Below, in pieces: positions 16,530 to 25,264 of a DNA stretch of 64,000 nucleotides; position 1 is the stretch's first letter; each line of letters starts with the position of its first letter. This DNA is from Pseudoalteromonas aurantia 208 (GTDB taxonomy: Bacteria; Pseudomonadota; Gammaproteobacteria; Enterobacterales; Alteromonadaceae). A program made the position numbers and the translations under genes. The DNA lies in assembly GCF_014858725.1 (NCBI RefSeq), contig NZ_AQGV01000015.1:620001-684000 (forward strand), given 5' to 3'. Under the pieces are notes generated by a model. That model ran no database searches. It worked only from the letters and a program-made list of their open reading frames with translations, and was not told the origin of the DNA.

Positions 16530-17894
16530 TTAGAGTTGGGTTTTGTTATTAGCTCTTACGAGGCTTTCAATGATTTCAATTTGGGCTTTGATCCCTGGTG
16601 TATCAGGATATTTTTGACTGACGTCTATGAGTAACAGATGAGCGGATTTAATGTCGTTGGTATTGATATATATTTGTGCTCTGCCGAGCATTGCAGCTAA
16701 GTTTGTGGATTCAAACGCTTGTGCTCTTAAATAAAGAGATTCAGCATCGACAAATTGTTTTATTGTCATTAAGAAATGAGCGTATTGAATGAGCGCTGAG
16801 GCATTGTTGTTATCAAAATCCAAAGCATCATTGAAATATTTTATGGCTTTATCAACCTGATTTTTTTGTGCATAAATAGCCGCTCGATATAATGATAATA
16901 CACTTTTGTCGACATCAGAAGTGTTGGTTTTGATAAGGTATCGACTAAGAATACGTTCGCTTTCAGAAAAGAGCTTAGCTCGGTTTAACCAATATAAATA
17001 TTCTTTGATCACATCAATCGGCACGTCATTTTCTTTGATGTTTTTATCAATTAACGTAATTGCTCTTTGAAAACTCTGAGTACGAAGGTGCAGTTGGACG
17101 GCTGTTTGTAAATTCTGTTGCGATACATCACCTAATAGCAGGCTATATTCAAGAGAAGTTAGTGCACTATCAAAGTCTTTAGTCTCTAGTTCTATTGCCG
17201 CCTTTGTCAGCCAAAATGATTGTTGTTTCGGGTGTTTTTTGATCAGCTCATTAAGCAATGCATGCGCACTCGGGAACATTTTTGATTCTAATAATGCGGT
17301 TAACAGACCTTGTTGCCAATCAGGGTTTTTCGGCTCTAATGTAAGCGCTTTTTGATAAGCGTAAATAGCAGAGAAAGCCCCGTCAAGCTGCAAATTTAAA
17401 TACCCTAATTGACCGTGGATCAAAGCACTTGAAGAGCCTAAAGATAGGGCTGTTGAAAAATGTTTTTGTGCTTTATTAAGTTGTTGAGTAATGAGATACA
17501 ATTGCCCTAAATCTTCATGCACACGAACAAATTGAGGTTTTCTCTTTAACACACTTAGATAAGTGGCTTCTGCTTTATCGTATGCTTTAATGGTAAAGTA
17601 TACTTGCGCTTTGAGTGCCAACAAGGCGGGGCTAAGCTCAATATCATAATATGTATCTAGTTTGTTTGAGACAGCTTGAAAATCTTTGTTTGCCAGCAAG
17701 GCTTTTAATTCTTCAGCAAGCTCGTATTCCTCAGGTGCAAGCGTGGATTCGCGTTCTGAATATACCTCATTAAATGCAGGTATGACGAAGCGCACAGGAT
17801 CTAATTCCACGGTGAGTTGGGTTTTAGTTGCGAACACAGGTTCATGAAATAGAGAGAAAGTAAGCGCAAGTATTATCGTTATTATGTGTTTCAT
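16530..17894 (-). CDS. TPR-repeat periplasmic protein of the TonB2 operon
   Basis: The 454-aa protein has a signal peptide (MKHIITIILALTFSLFHEPVFA) and about ten tetratricopeptide-like helical repeats. Examples are AEATYLSVLKRKPQFVRVHEDLGQLY, AIYAYQKALTLEPKNPDWQ and AIKYFNDALDFDNNNASALIQYAHFL. TPR proteins regularly follow tonB in operons of this type and probably organise the periplasmic side of the complex. ATG 17894 is chosen over the longer frame to 17972 because it begins the signal peptide and lies 4 bp behind the tonB stop. Confidence 0.85.
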   Translation of the reverse strand: MKHIITIILALTFSLFHEPVFATKTQLTVELDPVRFVIPAFNEVYSERESTLAPEEYELAEELKALLANKDFQAVSNKLDTYYDIELSPALLALKAQVYFTIKAYDKAEATYLSVLKRKPQFVRVHEDLGQLYLITQQLNKAQKHFSTALSLGSSSALIHGQLGYLNLQLDGAFSAIYAYQKALTLEPKNPDWQQGLLTALLESKMFPSAHALLNELIKKHPKQQSFWLTKAAIELETKDFDSALTSLEYSLLLGDVSQQNLQTAVQLHLRTQSFQRAITLIDKNIKENDVPIDVIKEYLYWLNRAKLFSESERILSRYLIKTNTSDVDKSVLSLYRAAIYAQKNQVDKAIKYFNDALDFDNNNASALIQYAHFLMTIKQFVDAESLYLRAQAFESTNLAAMLGRAQIYINTNDIKSAHLLLIDVSQKYPDTPGIKAQIEIIESLVRANNKTQL

Positions 17895-17898
17895 ATGA

Positions 17899-18555
17899 TT
17901 ATCCGTAATTAAAGTTAATACCATAGAAATATACGGCTTGAACGGGCCGACCTTCTTTCTTTGGGATCTCAAAACGCGCGTGCCTTACCCACTCTCTAAT
18001 TGTATCGACCATTTCGGGGTAAACAGCATCGACGATTTTTTTTATATAGGGTTTACCGGTTTGATCGATGATTAACTCTACTTTTGTTTCAATTCTTTTA
18101 TTACCGTACTTTCGGATGGATTTTGGCGGTTTAATATATTGTTGACGGACGACAATAGGAACCCGGTCTAAATGTTCAACTTGGAGCATCGGAATACTGG
18201 ACGAAAATGTATCGATGATTTTAAACTCTTTTAAGTCGAGCTCAGGTCGCTTTAAATCACTGACCTTAGGCATAGCCATGGTTGGTGTGTCGCTATATTG
18301 CATAGCTACATTGCCTGTGAGTCCAACAACGTTTAAAGCTGCGGTGCTACTGCTTGATTGCTGTGTTTCTAGTATTGGCGGCGGTGGCGGTGGCGGCGGC
18401 AATGTTGCAACATCGATTTTAGTATGAATTACGGTCTCTTTTGGGGCCGTTGCAACGCCTTTGATCAGTAACATGATAATAAATAATGTCGCGACACAGA
18501 GCAAAGCGCAGGCTCCGATGAACATACGTATTAAAGGCAGTTTATAGCGTTTCAT
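17899..18555 (-). CDS. tonB2: TonB-family energy-transducing protein
   Basis: The 218-aa protein has one N-terminal membrane helix (about residues 9-32), a short linker with eight prolines in a row, and a C-terminal TonB domain. That domain contains KRIETKVELIIDQTGKPYIKKIVDAVYP and ends RPVQAVYFYGINFNYG. It links the ExbB/ExbD proton channel to outer-membrane receptors such as the one at the left edge of the window. The linker is short, as in TonB2 proteins of Vibrio. It lies 6 bp after exbD. Confidence 0.88.
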   Translation of the reverse strand: MKRYKLPLIRMFIGACALLCVATLFIIMLLIKGVATAPKETVIHTKIDVATLPPPPPPPPILETQQSSSSTAALNVVGLTGNVAMQYSDTPTMAMPKVSDLKRPELDLKEFKIIDTFSSSIPMLQVEHLDRVPIVVRQQYIKPPKSIRKYGNKRIETKVELIIDQTGKPYIKKIVDAVYPEMVDTIREWVRHARFEIPKKEGRPVQAVYFYGINFNYG

Positions 18556-18561
18556 GCTGAT

Positions 18562-18972
18562 TTATTCCCCTGCAACGGTAGCGAGGTTAATATTATTGAT
18601 ACCAGCTAGTTTTGCTTGATCTATCACGCTGACAAGCAATTCAGTGGTCACCGTTTTATCAGCTTGAATTATAAGCGGGCGAGGATCTTTATCGTTGATG
18701 TGCCCAAGCGTTGACCTTATTCCTGCAACCCCTATATTTGTGCCACTGTACATCACCTGTCCATCAGAGGTGATAGCAAGAAGCAATACGGTCTTTTGTA
18801 AGTTCTGGCTAGAAACTGCGGTTGGCTTGTCGACCTCTACACCTGTCTCTTTAACAAATACAGTTGTAACAATGAAGAATATCAGGAGTATAAATACCAC
18901 GTCGAGTAAAGGTGCAAGATCGATATCTTGGCTTTCTTGTTCAGTTGTTCGAGCGTCTAATGAAGATTTCAT
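18562..18972 (-). CDS. exbD2: ExbD-type biopolymer transport protein
   Basis: The 136-aa protein has a single N-terminal membrane helix with the conserved channel aspartate in DIDLAPLLDVVFILLIFFIVTTVF. Its periplasmic domain ends with KTVTTELLVSVIDQAKLAGINNINLATV. This is the ExbD/TolR pattern, and ExbD rather than TolR is indicated by the neighbours. Its ATG overlaps the stop of the preceding ExbB gene by four bases (ATGA), so the two are translated together. Confidence 0.92.
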   Translation of the reverse strand: MKSSLDARTTEQESQDIDLAPLLDVVFILLIFFIVTTVFVKETGVEVDKPTAVSSQNLQKTVLLLAITSDGQVMYSGTNIGVAGIRSTLGHINDKDPRPLIIQADKTVTTELLVSVIDQAKLAGINNINLATVAGE

Positions 18973-19361
18973 TTTAGCACCATGATTGACTTTTTATATT
19001 GAGATGAGAGGTATTGTCGTAACACTACAGCGGGAACGGCTAGTATTAGCCCTAATTGAGTGGTTAATAGTGCGTCTGATATGCCTCCAGACATAATTTC
19101 ATTTTGGCTAAGACCATGATTAGCAGAAATATAATTAAACGTAGTGAGTAGTCCATTGATTGTACCCAATAATCCAAGTAAGGGGAGTGCTGCGATGAGT
19201 GTTGATATCGGTTTACTCCAATAACTCACTCTGGCCAACCACAGCGTGCTAGGGTGACGTACTAATAGTAGTTCAATCAATAAACAGTATGACACCACAG
19301 CAACACCAAGCAGCGCTAAAATGATAGGGTTAGTGAGTATGTCAATATAATTACTGCTCAT
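18969..19361 (-). CDS. exbB2: Short ExbB/TolQ-type protein (ExbB2)
   Basis: The ~130-aa product has three membrane helices and the MotA/TolQ/ExbB core. The recognisable stretch is WSKPISTLIAALPLLGLLGTINGLLTTF, followed by GGISDALLTTQLGLILAVPAVV. It lacks the extra N-terminal part of its upstream neighbour. Starts at 19361 (MSSNYIDIL), 19373 and TTG 19388 are all possible; 19361 is taken for its better fit to a leaderless first helix. It overlaps the TtpC-like gene before it and exbD after it, so stoichiometry is probably set by coupled translation. Confidence 0.87.
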   Translation of the reverse strand: MSSNYIDILTNPIILALLGVAVVSYCLLIELLLVRHPSTLWLARVSYWSKPISTLIAALPLLGLLGTINGLLTTFNYISANHGLSQNEIMSGGISDALLTTQLGLILAVPAVVLRQYLSSQYKKSIMVLK

Positions 19362-20649
19362 TTTTAAGCTCATTAGAGTTAAACTCAACTTTACTTAATT
19401 TGGTTGCAATTGCTTCCAAGCGTATGTCAAAACTTTTAGACTTCTTATTCAGTAACGCACTGGCTATGAGTGCAGGAATAGCAACGATGAGACCTATTTC
19501 AGTAGTGATAAGTGCTTGTGAGATGCCTCCAGATACAACCGAGGCATCACCTGAACCAAACACATTCATCATCATGAAAGTGTGTATCATACCAGATACA
19601 GTGCCAAGTAACCCTAGCAGTGGCGCAACAGCTGCACACGTCGTAATAATACCTAAGTACTTCTCATTGCGATATTTTTGATCTTTTAATTGCGCTATTA
19701 GTGAGTCATCGCGCTTTTGGGATATGGGCGTAGATTGTGCTATTTCAACGAGTGACTTTTGAATTGGTGCTAATGTGGTAATGTATGTTTGTAGCCTTGT
19801 TGAATCTTGTTGATGTATATAGGTTTCTATCTTATCAACCATTTCGTTTGCCAACTTGGGTAAACGTAAGAATTGTTGTGCTTTAAAAAGTGCAGTCATC
19901 AATGCGAAAAAAGCAAATAAAAGTATAGGATATGCCCAAATACCCCCTTTTTTAATATAGGCTGATATTGAAAGCTGCTGTTGATTTAATTTATCTGCAT
20001 TACCTAGTGTGGGGTCAAAGTGGAGTTCTGTCTGACCTTGAGCGCGTAACTGAGATAAACTGCTAAATAAAGTACCGTTATCATTCAGTGTATTTGTCGA
20101 AATGCGCAATAGCGCATTATCGTCATTTATGAACCCTGCACTACTTTCATTTACAGCAACAGAAATAGGGCCAAGGGCCAAGGTTTCGAACTGTTGTAAC
20201 TGGCTACTATTGTCAATGATTTGCTTTGTTTTCCATGAAGGAGATAGCTTTTTTTCTAGAAACGCTTTTACTTGTTCAAACTGTATTATGTTGTTGCTAT
20301 CAGCAAGGGGGGACTGGGTTTGACTTGCAAAGCTTTGCACAAGTTGCTGCTGATAATTTTGTTGCGCTTGCCATGCTTGAACGCGTGACTTTAATGTTTC
20401 TAAGCTAAGTAGCTGTTCATCCTCTGCGCGTTGAATGTTCGCTGCTTTTTGACGTAGTGCTTTAATTTTACTTAATTTTTCTTTAATCTGTTTTGCTAAT
20501 ATATGATGCTCATTATTAATATCTTGTTGTACTTTATGAAGTTGTGATTGTGCAGTATCGATACGTTTCAAAATCTCATCTGACAGAGTGTCACTGGCAA
20601 AACAGTTGGCGCTGCTAAAAAGCATTAACATGACAAGGTGCTTTATCAT
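19351..20649 (-). CDS. ttpC: TtpC-like protein with C-terminal MotA/TolQ/ExbB domain
   Basis: The 432-aa product has a signal sequence and a periplasmic coiled-coil region (about residues 25-110, many Gln, Lys and Glu). A middle domain follows, then the ExbB-type membrane part with RNEKYLGIITTCAAVAPLLGLLGTVSGM and GGISQALITTEIGLIVAIPALI. The combination of a large ExbB-like protein next to a short ExbB2, ExbD2 and TonB2 is that of the Vibrio TonB2 system, where TtpC is required for energy transfer. Its start overlaps the DUF3450 stop by one base (TAATG) and has a GGGGAG ribosome site. Confidence 0.87.
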   Translation of the reverse strand: MIKHLVMLMLFSSANCFASDTLSDEILKRIDTAQSQLHKVQQDINNEHHILAKQIKEKLSKIKALRQKAANIQRAEDEQLLSLETLKSRVQAWQAQQNYQQQLVQSFASQTQSPLADSNNIIQFEQVKAFLEKKLSPSWKTKQIIDNSSQLQQFETLALGPISVAVNESSAGFINDDNALLRISTNTLNDNGTLFSSLSQLRAQGQTELHFDPTLGNADKLNQQQLSISAYIKKGGIWAYPILLFAFFALMTALFKAQQFLRLPKLANEMVDKIETYIHQQDSTRLQTYITTLAPIQKSLVEIAQSTPISQKRDDSLIAQLKDQKYRNEKYLGIITTCAAVAPLLGLLGTVSGMIHTFMMMNVFGSGDASVVSGGISQALITTEIGLIVAIPALIASALLNKKSKSFDIRLEAIATKLSKVEFNSNELKNEQ

Positions 20650-21434
20650 TATAAACTCCCCTGATCGTTGTTAAGTAATGCCAGAGGCAATTGCACATAT
20701 TTTGCTTGGGTTGGCGTACGAATAATCGTGGCAACTTGGGCTATTTGGTCCGCTGAAATGGGGGAGGTAAGTAATTCTTGGGCTTCATTATTGTGCCACC
20801 ACCGCCAACCATTCTTATTACTTTGGCCATAACCATAAAATTGCTTATCAGCAGAAATGTACCAGCCGTGACTAAGGCCTAAGTAAATTTGATCTACTAA
20901 TATTTGCTGTGTTCCCCCACTTGTGGGGATATTTAATAGCCCTGTGTGCAATGCGACTCGATTGTTGAAATCATCAGCTTGTTTGAGGAGCTTAGTTATA
21001 CTCTCTAAACGATTTGAGTTGTCTTTGTTAGCTTCTAAAGTGGGTAATTCAGCAGCCCATAGAGTCTGTACGGGGGCTGGTAGTGTTGGCTTTGTGCGAT
21101 TGAGGTGTGAAATAATAGCCTGAATATTTATTGTTGATTTAGCTTGATGTTGCTCTAACTTGGTTTGTTCCTCAACAAGTTCAATACGCCGTTCGCTCAC
21201 TTTGGTACTATTGTTTTTTGAAAATTCAATAAGCTTTTCAAGCGCTTCTTGCTCTTTGTTAAGTAAAGAAAGTTGTTGTTCCAAAGTGACTTTTCGTATT
21301 TTCCAGTTGCTTTGAATACTGCCAATTTGTTGCTCTAGGTTCAACCATTGCTGTAATACTTCTTGAGTATCACTTTTTTCGTAAGCGAAACTGTATGATG
21401 ACATCGCTGTCATTAAGAGTGCAATCCTAAACAT
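20649..21434 (-). CDS. DUF3450 periplasmic coiled-coil protein
   Basis: The ~261-aa product has a signal peptide (MFRIALLMTAMSSYSFA), a long Gln/Glu/Lys-rich coiled coil (about residues 20-120), and a C-terminal domain with LHTGLLNIPTSGG and VDQIYLGLSHGWYISADKQFYGYG. This is the DUF3450 pattern, always found at the head of TtpC/ExbB2/ExbD2/TonB2 operons. It is thought to support the complex from the periplasm; its exact role is unknown. ATG 21434 has AAGGA six bases before it. The frame continues to 21473, but those residues precede the signal peptide. Confidence 0.85.
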   Translation of the reverse strand: MFRIALLMTAMSSYSFAYEKSDTQEVLQQWLNLEQQIGSIQSNWKIRKVTLEQQLSLLNKEQEALEKLIEFSKNNSTKVSERRIELVEEQTKLEQHQAKSTINIQAIISHLNRTKPTLPAPVQTLWAAELPTLEANKDNSNRLESITKLLKQADDFNNRVALHTGLLNIPTSGGTQQILVDQIYLGLSHGWYISADKQFYGYGQSNKNGWRWWHNNEAQELLTSPISADQIAQVATIIRTPTQAKYVQLPLALLNNDQGSL

Positions 21435-21479
21435 GGTGTTCCTTATTATTATTCTAAGCGCGGTTCGACACATAATCGT

Positions 21480-21522
21480 TTTAATAATCAGTATTATTAA
21501 ATGGTGCTTTATAAGAAGTCAA
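21480..21522 (-). promoter_or_regulatory. Promoter with overlapping palindrome ahead of the TonB2 operon
   Basis: On the minus strand TTGACT (21522-21517) and TAATAA (21499-21494) are 17 bp apart. A perfect inverted repeat TTTAATAAT-CAGT-ATTATTAAA (21480-21501) covers the -10 box, so a bound repressor would block the polymerase. It resembles a Fur box only in being A+T-rich and palindromic; its spacer is four bases rather than one. Confidence 0.55.
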
Positions 21523-22070
21523 TAACCATTTTTAGTACCATAGTATAATCAATAAGCGACTTTTATCAGAACAATCACTTTACTACTTACCTTTTAAATG
21601 AAAATGTGGTTAATATTAAATTGTTTGGTTTTTTTAGACTCTAAGCTTTTTTCCTTACATAGACGGCAAACATATCTTTCAATAATATCCAGAGATTACA
21701 CGTGTGTAAAAGGGGTAATTAATTTCTTCAATATGGGTGGAGTACACTATTTATTACCGTCGATATGGATGGTTACCACTGGGTTACAGTGACCATCTGA
21801 TTAGAGTTTTATGCCAATAACGTATAATGGAAAAGCGTAAATATGAAAATCACCTTGTTGATTATTTGTATAAATTAAAGTTGAGTTTCGACTCTAATTT
21901 AATGTTTTTCATTTGTTGATAGGCCGATAATAAAAAACAGTTAGCTCTGATTTTTAAACGTGGTGCACTTCAGACTTGAATCTGCGGTGAAAATATCTGT
22001 ATCGAGGTATTTCTATTGTGAAATCTCATCTACAGGTTTTATGAAATCCAATTGGATATTCCACTTCTAT
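21523..22070. other. Intergenic, no gene recognised
   Basis: About 550 A+T-rich bases. Around 21765-21795 an imperfect inverted repeat (ATGGTTACCACTG / CAGTGACCAT) is present. Short open frames here have no ribosome site or recognisable product. Confidence 0.4.
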
Positions 22071-22100
22071 AATAAGTGAGGTACAAAACCTCACTTATTT
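22071..22100 (-). terminator. Terminator hairpin of the phosphatase gene
   Basis: AATAAGTGAGGT and ACCTCACTTATT form a perfect 12-bp stem with a five-base loop, beginning 6 bp after the stop codon on the minus strand. Confidence 0.7.
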
Positions 22101-22105
22101 GTGTA

Positions 22106-23806
22106 TTAGAAACGTACTATTGTGGAAACGGCTTCTTCTGTTGCTGTTTGAATCGAGAGTTTTATTTCTCTGTTTTGCCAATCAATGTCTAGCATTCCAT
22201 AGTTACTACCGGATTTATTGATTAAGTGATGGTCACTGGTTGTCATTTGATTGACATTTTGACTCACTGTACCGACTCGGCCTGTTGGAATAGTGTCGCC
22301 TGTTGTTGCGCAGAATCCCCAGTGCTGATTGGTGCCGTTGCCATCGTTATCCAGTTGCGTATAACACCAGGGCTTTTCGCGACCTTCACTAGTACAGCCT
22401 CGATATGTTTTTCCTGCATGTTTCGCTGGAAACTGACATTGCTGCGTGTAATTATTATCGCCTTTAGCGTCGGCATAAATAGGAAGACGCAATGGATTTT
22501 CAATGTGATACGGCCAACTTTGTCCAAAACCTGATGCGGTGATTTCGTAAACTGTTGTCGCTTTACCATGTTCATGACTGGCTGGTATATTTTTTTGAAG
22601 TAATTCGCCCCAATGTTGGTCACCAGATAAAAAGATGACGGCCTTGGTTTTACCAGAATTTATTGATTTTTGCACCAAACGTAGTAGGCGCTCTCTTTGC
22701 GCAGGCATTTCAGCCCAAGATTCATAGCTTGTTCCTGACATATTGGTTTCACCGAGGGATGAAATCGCATTATCAAATGTTGTGCCTTCTGCATATGCAC
22801 AGTATTTAGATTTGGGCCTGCCTTGATACAAGGGAGGAAGCACTTGAATGCCACTGGCAATTAACTTTATTTGCGATGGTTTTGCTAATTCATTTTCCAA
22901 CCATTGCCACTGCGCCATGCCTAAAATAGTGCTACTTGAGCCTTCACATTCACCGTAACTACTAAATGTTGGTGAACGGAAGTATCGGGCATCTAATGTG
23001 ATAACGTGTGTTTGTTCTCCTGGTTGTCCCAACATTTTCGCTTCATAAATACCGGCTTGTGTTGTATGGCGGGGATCGTCTGCTGGAACATCGAAATGAC
23101 GTAAGTAAGCGGCTTGAGACTGCGCTCTTTTTGGGTAGTGCTTTCCTTCATTATTTAGGCCAAAATCATGGTCATCCCATGTGGCCATGGTTGGAATTTT
23201 CGCAGCTAAAAATTGTTGGTAATCTGAATTAAGTTTTTTATCATCATACTTCTGACGCATTTTACTCATATCAGTCGTATCCGCGTAAATATTATCTCCC
23301 AGCCATAAATACAGATCGGGTTTGTGGCCTATTAGGCGAGCAAGGGCGTCAGGCATATCGCCTTGTGTTTTGAAACACGAGCCCAAAGCAATACGATCTA
23401 ACCGTTTACTTTGCTGTGGGTGGGTATGAGAGAGTAATTGTGCCGGTGGCGTGCGTTCACACTCTTCCCAGTTTTTTTCATCAGTGTAGCACCAAGGTGT
23501 TGTATGGTTACGAGATGAACATCCATAAAACTGCTCTCCCATATAAGACGATGGTGATCTGCATGATGTTCCTGATATAGTAGTAAACTTGGGAATGGTT
23601 TCGACGCGGACATTCCCCCAACTAGCGCCATCGATAGGCTTTTTCAAGTAGCACCATTGGCTGCCGGTGTTATTTTTGTTTGTTGTGCCTTGATAGTCAG
23701 CGCCGAGATAATTAAAACTTGGTTTACACTCGTTGTAATGAACTTCAGGTTCAGCGTGCACTGTTGTTGATAGCAGGCCAATAAACCAATAATTGATTAT
23801 TTTCAT
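22106..23806 (-). CDS. PhoD-like phosphatase with fibronectin-II/kringle-like modules
   Basis: The 566-aa exported protein (signal peptide ending VHA, residue 18) has a PhoD/MPP metallophosphatase core at about residues 135-440. Its metal-binding motifs are LGSCFKTQGD, WLGDNIYADT, ATWDDHDFG and LSGDQHWGE. Around the core are cysteine modules. Two lie at the N-terminus (C27-C52 and C82-C96-C106-C116, with GCSSRNHTTPWCYT). One lies in the C-terminal part (C457-C471-C481-C499, C-x2-P...C-x8-WC...WGFC), close to the fibronectin type II pattern. Such modules bind collagen or other extracellular ligands in animals. A secreted phosphodiesterase or phosphatase that grips a polymer is a reasonable inference. 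The final helix-free tail ends STIVRF. Confidence 0.82.
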   Translation of the reverse strand: MKIINYWFIGLLSTTVHAEPEVHYNECKPSFNYLGADYQGTTNKNNTGSQWCYLKKPIDGASWGNVRVETIPKFTTISGTSCRSPSSYMGEQFYGCSSRNHTTPWCYTDEKNWEECERTPPAQLLSHTHPQQSKRLDRIALGSCFKTQGDMPDALARLIGHKPDLYLWLGDNIYADTTDMSKMRQKYDDKKLNSDYQQFLAAKIPTMATWDDHDFGLNNEGKHYPKRAQSQAAYLRHFDVPADDPRHTTQAGIYEAKMLGQPGEQTHVITLDARYFRSPTFSSYGECEGSSSTILGMAQWQWLENELAKPSQIKLIASGIQVLPPLYQGRPKSKYCAYAEGTTFDNAISSLGETNMSGTSYESWAEMPAQRERLLRLVQKSINSGKTKAVIFLSGDQHWGELLQKNIPASHEHGKATTVYEITASGFGQSWPYHIENPLRLPIYADAKGDNNYTQQCQFPAKHAGKTYRGCTSEGREKPWCYTQLDNDGNGTNQHWGFCATTGDTIPTGRVGTVSQNVNQMTTSDHHLINKSGSNYGMLDIDWQNREIKLSIQTATEEAVSTIVRF

Positions 23807-24442
23807 ATTAGAGTCTCAAACTTAAAGCGCATCATCATAAAGAGAATAGATGAAAGTTTTTTTTCAAATTTTTTTCAATATGAATATTTTGAGGAATTTA
23901 GAATTACCATCAAATTAGCTAAAGAGAAGTATTGATTGCTATATCTGTTCTATGTTGTTTTAAGGTGATTTACTGCTGTGCTTGAGGTGTATAAATCAGC
24001 CCAAATATTAGCCTATATAATGATAGGGCGCTGAGTGTTTCATCACATGCTTTTTGTATTTATATATGCGGAAATTTTCAATGGAGTTGTAAGTGTATGA
24101 GTATTATATTGAAGTCTGAGATGCAAGCTTTGACTTTCGTTGAAAAATATAACTGGTGATGAGCAGTGTAATTAATCACAGCGGGTTTTATATTTGAATT
24201 AAGGCTTGATGGTGATACCCATCAATAAGGGGAAGGTGTCACTAGGGACCTGTATATAGCCCATTGTGTTCTCCAATCTTAGTGATAGTTTTGTTACATT
24301 AATGTCCTTGTAGGAGGTTGTGAGCGGTGCTTTCGAGAATTGCTTCAATGGTGCATGGTTGAAAATTTCATATAGGGTAGTAATTTTACCTAGATTGCAC
24401 ATATACCTTGTAACAAAGCAATATTTTTAAGGGAGGTTTTTA
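23807..24442. other. Intergenic, A+T-rich, no gene recognised
   Basis: About 640 bp upstream of the phosphatase gene. A 67-codon frame on the minus strand (24199-24402) has no family or ribosome site that I can support. The phosphatase promoter must lie in the first ~150 bp but no clear boxes stand out. Confidence 0.4.
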
Positions 24443-24705
24443 GGGGCTTTTGATCTTTGTTGTTCTATTTTTGTTCTCTTTGAGCGCGCTTTTATCGCGG
24501 CACTTAATATCTGGCCTAGTAATCTAAGCGAATATTAAGCAACAAAGAGAAAGGGGTGCTCAAAAGAACCTGTAGGTAGCGCTTGATTGGCTTTTCTACT
24601 ATGTTATCGGCTGATTCACATGGAATAACCATGCTACGCAGCCTCTGCCTTATATAAAATCCAATCAAACTGCTGCAAAAATGAACCTGAAAGATCAACT
24701 GCCCC
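24443..24705. mobile_element. MITE, family B, copy 2
   Basis: A 263-bp element in the same orientation as the copy at 15775-16033, with TA flanks, similar ends (GGGGCTTTTGATCTTT / AAAGATCAACTGCCCC) and the same internal hairpin. By eye it differs at roughly one base in ten, including a four-base insertion near the right end, so it is an older or separately evolved copy. No transposase gene is inside. Confidence 0.8.
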
Positions 24706-25264
24706 TAGTTAATTTATCTTTATTTTCGGTAACGTGTGACGCTGGCGAGCGTCACTAAATCGAAGTTATTAATTCTGACTATTTCTATTCCAATTAAAAG
24801 TATAATTTAATGCGTGACACCTGTTATTTATAATGCAGTTGCTGCACCTTTTTCTGTTTTAGTAGGCTCATGTTATAGAGCTTTAAATGCCAGTTTGGAT
24901 AAGTTAGGTTATTGAAACTTAGCAAGGGGGGATGTCAGAAGAGCGATATGAAGACGGTGTTTTTGACCTATGTATGGACTAAAGTCATAAGCTTAGGAAA
25001 TGATAAAGTGTACATTTTGACTTTATATTATTGATTTTTATACAAAGATAATTGTTGATGATAAAGTGCTTATTTATGCGGTCGTTTAACTTTAAATAAT
25101 GGGTTTAGAGTTAATTTAATAATTATTTTTCATTAATTAATTCATGATTGTTAGTTGTTTTGTTTAGTATCATTTCCTGAGAAAGTATGTAATAAATAAT
25201 TCCCCGAAGCAGTGATATAAGCTGTCAAATGGGAAGTATTTAAAATTTAAAAAAGGATATTTAT
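24706..25264. other. Intergenic, A+T-rich, upstream of an exported protein
   Basis: About 560 bp with no credible open frame. The last 200 bp are extremely A+T-rich and probably contain the promoter of the gene at 25265. An AAAAAGGA ribosome site lies directly before that gene. Confidence 0.4.

Noticed and set aside
18360..18410. GGC/GGT repeat tract as a regulatory repeat
   Set aside because: It encodes the eight-proline linker of TonB on the other strand.
21480..21501. Fur box ahead of the TonB2 operon
   Set aside because: The inverted repeat has a four-base spacer and lacks the GATAAT core, so it is reported only as a palindrome of unknown binder.
24199..24402. 67-codon frame on the minus strand in the gene-poor region
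   Set aside because: No ribosome site, signal or family; may be a remnant but cannot be supported.
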